Source: Balneolales bacterium
GTDB lineage: Bacteria; Bacteroidota; Rhodothermia; Balneolales; HLUCCA01
Direction: 5' to 3'
NCBI GenBank assembly: GCA_022565415.1
Contig: JAIUMT010000226.1
Span: 1-5,690 of the forward strand
Length of the DNA stretch: 5,690 nucleotides
In this document: positions 5,362 through 5,690 of the stretch, piece by piece
Numbering within the stretch: position 1 is the stretch's first letter
How the letters are laid out: each line of letters starts with the position of its first letter
Translations under genes and position numbers: made by a program
The notes under the pieces: generated by a model
Database searches by the model: none
Told to the model about the DNA's origin: nothing
The model's input: the letters and a program-made list of their open reading frames with translations, nothing else

Positions 5362-5690
5362 ATGCTTTCAAACCGAATTATTCCCTGTTTAGATATTAAA
5401 AATGGTCGCACCGTGAAAGGTGTAAACTTTGAAGGATTGAGAGACGCGGGTGATCCGGTTGAGTTAGCAAGTCGGTATAGCAAAGAAGGTGCCGATGAGC
5501 TGGTTTTTCTCGACATCACCGCAACAAACGAACGTCGCAAAACATTGATTGAACTGGTTAGCGAAATTTCGCGTGAAATCAGCATTCCGTTCACCGTTGG
5601 TGGAGGTATACGTTCGGTCGAGGAAATAGCCTATTTACTTCATGCAGGAGCCGACAAAGTATCACTTAACAGCAGTATTGTTCGGGATCC
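5362..5690 (+). CDS. hisF: Imidazole glycerol phosphate synthase, cyclase subunit HisF, N-terminal part (truncated by window edge)
   Basis: HisF, with the glutaminase HisH, converts PRFAR and ammonia to imidazole glycerol phosphate and AICAR, the step joining histidine and purine synthesis. The 109 residues visible are the first half of the (beta/alpha)8 barrel. RIIPCLDIKNGRTVKGVNF at 5-23 includes catalytic Asp11 at the position known from Thermotoga HisF. ADELVFLDITA at 44-54 includes Asp51. The phosphate-binding TVGGGI is at 78-83, and SLNSS with Asn103 at 101-105. The second catalytic aspartate (Asp130 in Thermotoga) would lie past the window edge. HisF rather than the related isomerase HisA is indicated by the PCLDI start and the DELVFLDITA strand. 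No Shine-Dalgarno sequence is visible. Whether other his genes follow cannot be seen. Confidence 0.96.
   Translation, partial: MLSNRIIPCLDIKNGRTVKGVNFEGLRDAGDPVELASRYSKEGADELVFLDITATNERRKTLIELVSEISREISIPFTVGGGIRSVEEIAYLLHAGADKVSLNSSIVRD

Noticed and set aside
5362..5690. HisA (ProFAR isomerase) as an identity for the last gene
   Set aside because: The RIIPCLDIKNGRTVKG start and DELVFLDITA strand are those of HisF.

Overview
The window reads as chromosomal DNA of the Bacteroidota / Rhodothermota-Balneolota (FCB) type. Reasons: several starts lack a Shine-Dalgarno sequence and sit behind AT-rich leaders, two sites match the Bacteroidota -7 promoter element TAnnTTTG, and the DnaG, SucD and HisF proteins look like those of that group. 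The genus cannot be read from the sequence. There are no insertion sequences, phage genes, CRISPR arrays, tRNAs or rRNAs.

Layout: (1) 1-797, minus strand, the N-terminal part of DNA primase DnaG, cut by the window edge. (2) 798-1011, a divergent intergenic region with a possible dnaG promoter and a 10-bp palindrome. (3) 1012-1881, plus strand, sucD, the complete alpha subunit of succinyl-CoA ligase. (4) 1903-1941, a strong bidirectional terminator. (5) 1931-2344, minus strand, a 137-residue three-helix membrane protein of unknown function whose stop codon lies in the terminator stem. (6) 2449-4584, plus strand, a tight three-gene operon: two paralogous DUF1538 membrane proteins overlapping by 4 bp, then, 4 bp later, a soluble protein made of two tandem PII-like domains. 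(7) 4581-5252, minus strand, a DtxR/MntR-family metalloregulator with a C-terminal FeoA-like domain, convergent with the operon and sharing its stop-codon bases. (8) 5253-5361, a short intergenic region with inverted repeats. (9) 5362-5690, plus strand, the N-terminal part of hisF, cut by the window edge.

The most interesting part is 2449-4584. Paired DUF1538 proteins (UmpA/UmpB) have been reported as a two-component Na+(Li+,K+)/H+ antiporter in a halophilic Halomonas. Here the pair is co-transcribed with a double PII-like protein that lacks the canonical PII nucleotide-binding lysine and arginines and the T-loop tyrosine. The simplest reading is a cation antiporter controlled by a dedicated, unusual PII-like sensor; this is inference from family and operon context. 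The convergent regulator carries Mn-type ligands (Asp, His, Glu, Glu, His), so a link to metal homeostasis is possible but not shown. The flanking genes (dnaG, sucD, hisF) are ordinary housekeeping genes.
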